DNA from: Hyphomicrobiales bacterium | GTDB lineage: Bacteria; Pseudomonadota; Alphaproteobacteria; Parvibaculales; Parvibaculaceae | Reading direction: 5' to 3' | NCBI GenBank assembly: GCA_015655095.1 | Contig: JAATFR010000017.1 | Span: 1 to 8,302, forward strand | Length of the DNA: 8,302 nt | Shown here: in pieces, positions 5,548 through 8,302 of the stretch | Layout of the letters: each line of letters opens with the position of its first letter | How positions within the stretch are numbered: position 1 is the first letter of the stretch | Notes under the pieces: model-generated | Databases searched by the model: none | What the model was told of the DNA's origin: nothing | Seen by the model: the letters and a program-made list of their open reading frames with translations, nothing else | Program-made: the position numbers and the translations under genes

Positions 5548-6486
5548 CTAGCCGAATGTGTGCCCGTTCGCGAGCCCGCCCATGCGGCCGGCGATGGCGA
5601 AGAACTCGGCGACGGTTTCGTCGATGATTTCCTTCGCCGTCTTGATCGAGTCGATCAGGCCCACTGTCTCTCCCGCCAGCGCCGGGGCGGCTTCCATGTT
5701 TCCACCGAAATAAACATCGCGGATGCCTGAAAATATGTCGGCGGGCATGCGCCCCTCTGCATAAATCTCATCCATGCGCCCGCTTTTCAGCGCGCGGATG
5801 CAAGGCGTCGCTTTCTTGTTCAGCACATAGGTGCCGGTCTCTTTCGACGCCACGATCTTGTTCTTGTAATTCTCATGGACCGGGCTTTCAGCCGAGCTGA
5901 CAAAGCGCGTGCCCATCTGCACGGCCTCGGCCCCGAGCGCGAAGGCAGCCGCCATGCCGCGCCCGTCGCAGATGCCGCCTGCGGCGACCAGCGGCACATC
6001 GACCTTTGCCCGGATCGCCTGCAACAGCACCAGTGTGGACACCTCTTCCGGGTTCTTGAAGCCGCCGCCCTCGGCGCCCTCGACCACAAGTCCGTCGACG
6101 CCCGCCGCCACACATTTGACCGCGGCATCCACCGTCGGCACCGCATGATAGACCACGATGCCCGCCGCCTTGAGCGGCCCGACGAATTTGGCCGGGCTTC
6201 CCGCCGAGGTCGTGACGAACTTCACCCCGCTCTCGCAGACAAATTTCAACATGGCGTCATCACGCAGGAACATGATCGGCAGATTGACGCCGAAGGGCTT
6301 GTCGGTGATTTCCTTCATTTTCAGGATTTCGGCCTTGCAGACCTCCGTCTCGCCCGACGAGGTTTCGATGATGCCGATGCCCCCGGCATTGGAAACCGCA
6401 GAGGCCAGTTGTGAACGGGCGATCCAGCCCATCGGAGCCTGAATGATCGGATATTGAGCGCCGGTATGGGCAAGCACACGGTTCAT
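5548..6486 (-). CDS. Nitronate monooxygenase / 2-nitropropane dioxygenase-like FMN flavoprotein
   Basis: 312 aa from the ATG at 6484-6486, chosen because GGGAGG (6493-6498) lies 6 nt before it; an upstream in-frame start would add 16 residues lacking family character. The fold is the FMN-binding TIM barrel shared by nitronate monooxygenases, NAD(P)H:quinone reductases of this superfamily and FabK. Signatures: IIQAPMGWIA (14-23) and GGIGII (35-40) at the N-terminus, FGVNLPI (65-71), VDGLVVEG (130-137), then VPLVAAGGI (164-172) and GAEAVQMGTRF (185-195) for the FMN phosphate. Where class I nitronate monooxygenases and FabK carry the catalytic His of the GGH motif, this protein reads GAEGGGF (Phe143). 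A quinone- or enone-reducing activity is therefore as likely as nitronate oxidation. It lies 81 nt downstream of uppP on the same strand, so co-transcription is possible though the functions look unrelated. Confidence 0.87.
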   Translation of the reverse strand: MNRVLAHTGAQYPIIQAPMGWIARSQLASAVSNAGGIGIIETSSGETEVCKAEILKMKEITDKPFGVNLPIMFLRDDAMLKFVCESGVKFVTTSAGSPAKFVGPLKAAGIVVYHAVPTVDAAVKCVAAGVDGLVVEGAEGGGFKNPEEVSTLVLLQAIRAKVDVPLVAAGGICDGRGMAAAFALGAEAVQMGTRFVSSAESPVHENYKNKIVASKETGTYVLNKKATPCIRALKSGRMDEIYAEGRMPADIFSGIRDVYFGGNMEAAPALAGETVGLIDSIKTAKEIIDETVAEFFAIAGRMGGLANGHTFG

Positions 6487-6567
6487 TGGTTTCCTCCCAG
6501 AAACATCCAAAACAGGTGAAGAGCAGCCCCGCACTCTTGTGCGTTGAGCCTGCCCGGCAAGAAGGAA

Positions 6568-7392
6568 TCAGCCGTGGGTCACGGCAACGCCATAGACGGC
6601 GAACCAGCCGAGTAGCAGAACGCCAAGGGCGATCCGGTACCAGCCGAACACGACGAAGGTGTGCTGGCTGACGAATCCGATCAGCCATTTGACGACGATG
6701 AGTGCCGAAACGAAGGCCAGCACGAAGCCGATGGCGATGGTCAGGCCGTAATTGGGGTCAAGCAGATGGCGCGCCTTCCACAGATCGAGCACGGTCGCGC
6801 CCAGCATGGTCGGAATGGCGAGGAAGAATGAGAATTCCGCCGCCGTCTTGCGATCCACGTTCAGCATGTAAGCGCCCAGGATCGATGCGCCCGAGCGCGA
6901 AACGCCCGGAATCATCGCCAGACACTGGATGAAGCCGATGGCGACCGCCCGACCATAGGGAATTTGCTCTACGCTATGGAAAATCTGCACAGGCTTGAGC
7001 CGCTCGATCGCCAGGATGGCGATACCGCCGATAATGAGTGATGAGCAGACCACATAGGGTGAGAACAGCACCGTTTTGATGAAATCATGCAGCAGGAAAC
7101 CGATCACGGCGGCGGGCAGAAAGGCCACGGCGATCAGCAGCGCGAAGCGGCGCGCATCGGGATCATTGGGCAACCGCACCAGCACGCTCCACAGGCGCTG
7201 AAAATAAAGCACGCAGATGGCGAGGATCGCGCCAAGCTGGATCACCACATCGAAGACCGTGGCGATCGGCCCGTCAAACCCCACAAGCTCGCCTGCGAGA
7301 ATGAGATGTCCGGTGGAGGATACCGGCAGAAATTCGGTCACCCCCTCGACGACACCGAGAAAGGCGGCTTGCAGCAAAGTCGTATCAATCAT
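6568..7392 (-). CDS. uppP: Undecaprenyl-diphosphatase (UppP/BacA)
   Basis: An integral membrane phosphatase that converts undecaprenyl diphosphate to the monophosphate, recycling the lipid carrier for peptidoglycan and O-antigen; overexpression is known to give bacitracin resistance. 274 aa, the family's usual size. The first catalytic box is EGVTEFLPVSSTGH (Glu16, Glu20, Ser26, His29) and the second is PGVSRSGAS (Arg166), matching the residues known to matter in E. coli UppP. Several hydrophobic helices are evident, for example 85-100, 113-129, 217-235 and 247-268. The start ATG (7390-7392) fits the family N-terminus exactly, but no good Shine-Dalgarno is visible before it, suggesting modest translation. 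It is divergent from the luciferase-like gene across a 301-nt gap. I find no confident promoter for it. Confidence 0.96.
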   Translation of the reverse strand: MIDTTLLQAAFLGVVEGVTEFLPVSSTGHLILAGELVGFDGPIATVFDVVIQLGAILAICVLYFQRLWSVLVRLPNDPDARRFALLIAVAFLPAAVIGFLLHDFIKTVLFSPYVVCSSLIIGGIAILAIERLKPVQIFHSVEQIPYGRAVAIGFIQCLAMIPGVSRSGASILGAYMLNVDRKTAAEFSFFLAIPTMLGATVLDLWKARHLLDPNYGLTIAIGFVLAFVSALIVVKWLIGFVSQHTFVVFGWYRIALGVLLLGWFAVYGVAVTHG

Positions 7393-7693
7393 GAGAACAC
7401 TCGATCCCGGCCCGGACGGCGCGGCTTCAGTTGCGGTGAGAATCCCGGAAACTCAACCACATGGACCGGAACGACGCCAGTTGGAATTGCCGCGCCGCAA
7501 CGCAAAGTAAACTGAACCGGCAAAGAACATGGCCGGGAAATTTGGTCCAGGTGGTTTTGGGCAAGGCAAGGAACGAATTGCATGCCCCAGTCTCCCTCCT
7601 GTAGACTCCAGCCTAGGGTAATTACCCTAAACAAGGACTCGGGCGCTTCGCAAAGAGGACGGCCAGAACAAGGGTCCACGGGAGGAATGCGAT
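7393..7693. other. 301-nt divergent intergenic region (uppP / luciferase-like gene)
   Basis: No gene is supported here. A minus-strand frame of 96 codons (7389-7679) overlaps the uppP start and shows no protein character. The notable content is the 16-bp palindrome at 7614-7629 and the strong ribosome site GGAGG at 7681-7685. A weak promoter-like pair on the plus strand, TTGCAT (7579-7584) and TAGACT (7603-7608, spacer 18), would place the palindrome just after the transcription start. It is too poor to call on its own. Confidence 0.5.
7614..7629. promoter_or_regulatory. Perfect 16-bp palindrome, probable operator
   Basis: TAGGGTAATTACCCTA is a perfect palindrome with no spacer. It lies 64 nt before the luciferase-like start codon in a region shared with divergent uppP. 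The AT-rich centre flanked by GGG/CCC half-sites is typical of a site for a dimeric helix-turn-helix repressor such as the TetR, MarR or GntR families. No regulator gene is visible, though one could lie beyond the window. Confidence 0.5.
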
Positions 7694-8302
7694 ATGAAAT
7701 TCACCTGGTTCAACCTGATGCCCTGGCCCTATCTGCCCGATGACTTCCGCGAGAAGCATCGTTCCGTATGGGTCGACATCGATTCAAAACTGTTCGACCC
7801 GGCAAAAAGCCATCAGGTCTACAACATGTACATGGACCTGCTGGAATACGCCTCGACGCTGGGCTTCGATGGCGTGGGCGTGAACGAGCATCACCAGAAC
7901 GGCTATGGCATCATGCCCTCGCCCAACATCATCGCGGCGGGTCTCGCGCGGCGTACGAAAGATGCCGCCATTGTCGTGCTCGGCAATTCCATCGCGCTCT
8001 ACAATCCGCCTGTGCGCGTGGCGGAAGAATTCGCCATGCTGGACTGTATCAGCGGGGGACGCCTCGTTGCGGGCTTCCCGGTCGGCACCTCGATGGACAC
8101 CAACTATTGCTATGGCCAGATCCCGGCCCTGACGCGTGAAAAATATGGCGAGGCCCATGATCTGATCAAACGGGCATGGGAAGATCCCGAACCCTTCGCC
8201 TTCAACGGCCGCTACAACAAGCTGCGCCACGTCAATATCTGGCCGCGCCCGATCCAGAACCCGGTACCGATCCATATTCCCGGCGGCGGTTCGGTCGAAA
8301 CC
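7694..8302 (+). CDS. Luciferase-like (LLM) flavin-dependent monooxygenase (3'-truncated by window edge)
   Basis: The frame is open from the ATG at 7694 to the last base, 203 codons, and GGAGG (7681-7685) lies 8 nt before the start. Another ATG at 7687 is out of frame. The sequence has the bacterial-luciferase TIM-barrel pattern: GFDGVGVNEHHQ (57-68), PSPNIIAAGLARRT (76-89), a conserved strand IVVLGNSIAL (93-102), and PVRVAEEFAMLDCISGGRL (106-124), where the VAEE..MLD..SGGR block is the family signature. This is followed by GTSMDTNYCYG (131-141) and the start of a flavin-phosphate region, PIHIPGGGS (192-200). Such enzymes use FMNH2 supplied by a reductase to hydroxylate or cleave alkanes, sulfonates, aldehydes or ketones. 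The usual length is 330-400 aa, so about half is seen. The substrate is not evident. It is probably controlled through the upstream palindrome. Confidence 0.92.
   Translation, partial: MKFTWFNLMPWPYLPDDFREKHRSVWVDIDSKLFDPAKSHQVYNMYMDLLEYASTLGFDGVGVNEHHQNGYGIMPSPNIIAAGLARRTKDAAIVVLGNSIALYNPPVRVAEEFAMLDCISGGRLVAGFPVGTSMDTNYCYGQIPALTREKYGEAHDLIKRAWEDPEPFAFNGRYNKLRHVNIWPRPIQNPVPIHIPGGGSVET

Noticed and set aside
5542..5566. CGGGCAC / GTGCCCG inverted repeat between the two convergent genes
   Set aside because: The loop is 11 nt, there is no T-run on either strand, and it overlaps the last codons of the flavoprotein gene, so it is not a convincing terminator.
6571..6585. GCCGTG-ggt-CACGGC hairpin at the end of uppP
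   Set aside because: It overlaps the last uppP codons and is not followed by a continuous T-run on the minus strand. The flavoprotein gene lies just downstream on that strand, so termination is unproven.

Overview
The window reads as an ordinary stretch of a GC-rich (roughly 60%) alphaproteobacterial chromosome. Evidence for this is the 4-bp-overlapping speD-speE pair, the isocitrate lyase type, and the mix of Baeyer-Villiger, nitronate-monooxygenase-like and luciferase-like flavin enzymes. A hydrocarbon- or ketone-degrading marine or soil member, Parvibaculum-like, would fit, but that genus guess is inference. I see no insertion sequence, phage gene, CRISPR array, tRNA or rRNA.

Layout. (1) 1-852, plus strand: the 3' two-thirds of isocitrate lyase (aceA), closed by a strong hairpin terminator. 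(2) 930-2423, minus: a complete Baeyer-Villiger-type flavin monooxygenase. It is divergent from (3) 2588-3067, plus: an RraA-like protein with an intact metal/aldolase motif. (4) 3097-4469, minus: speD then speE, overlapping by ATGA, which together make spermidine from decarboxylated SAM and putrescine. speD has a leader of about 365 nt. (5) 5005-5520, plus: a conserved-looking protein I do not recognise, with a good promoter of its own. (6) 5548-7392, minus: uppP (undecaprenyl-diphosphatase) followed 81 nt later by a nitronate monooxygenase-like flavoprotein. (7) 7694 to the window end, plus: the first 203 codons of a luciferase-like flavin monooxygenase, preceded by a perfect 16-bp palindrome.

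How the genes may work together. Isocitrate lyase opens the glyoxylate shunt, used for growth on acetyl-CoA from fatty acids, alkanes or ketones. A Baeyer-Villiger enzyme turns ketones into esters or lactones, and an RraA-type aldolase/oxaloacetate decarboxylase acts near pyruvate/oxaloacetate metabolism. The theme is consistent with an oxidative carbon-scavenging lifestyle, but no single dedicated pathway is demonstrated here.

The most interesting non-coding signal is the speD leader. It holds a candidate promoter and a very short upstream reading frame (MPVYSLRG) whose stop codon lies in the loop of a GC-rich hairpin. Further down are a long interrupted hairpin and a CCTCCCC element perfectly complementary to the speD ribosome-binding site. 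This looks like a translationally controlled polyamine-synthesis leader. I do not recognise it as any named RNA family.
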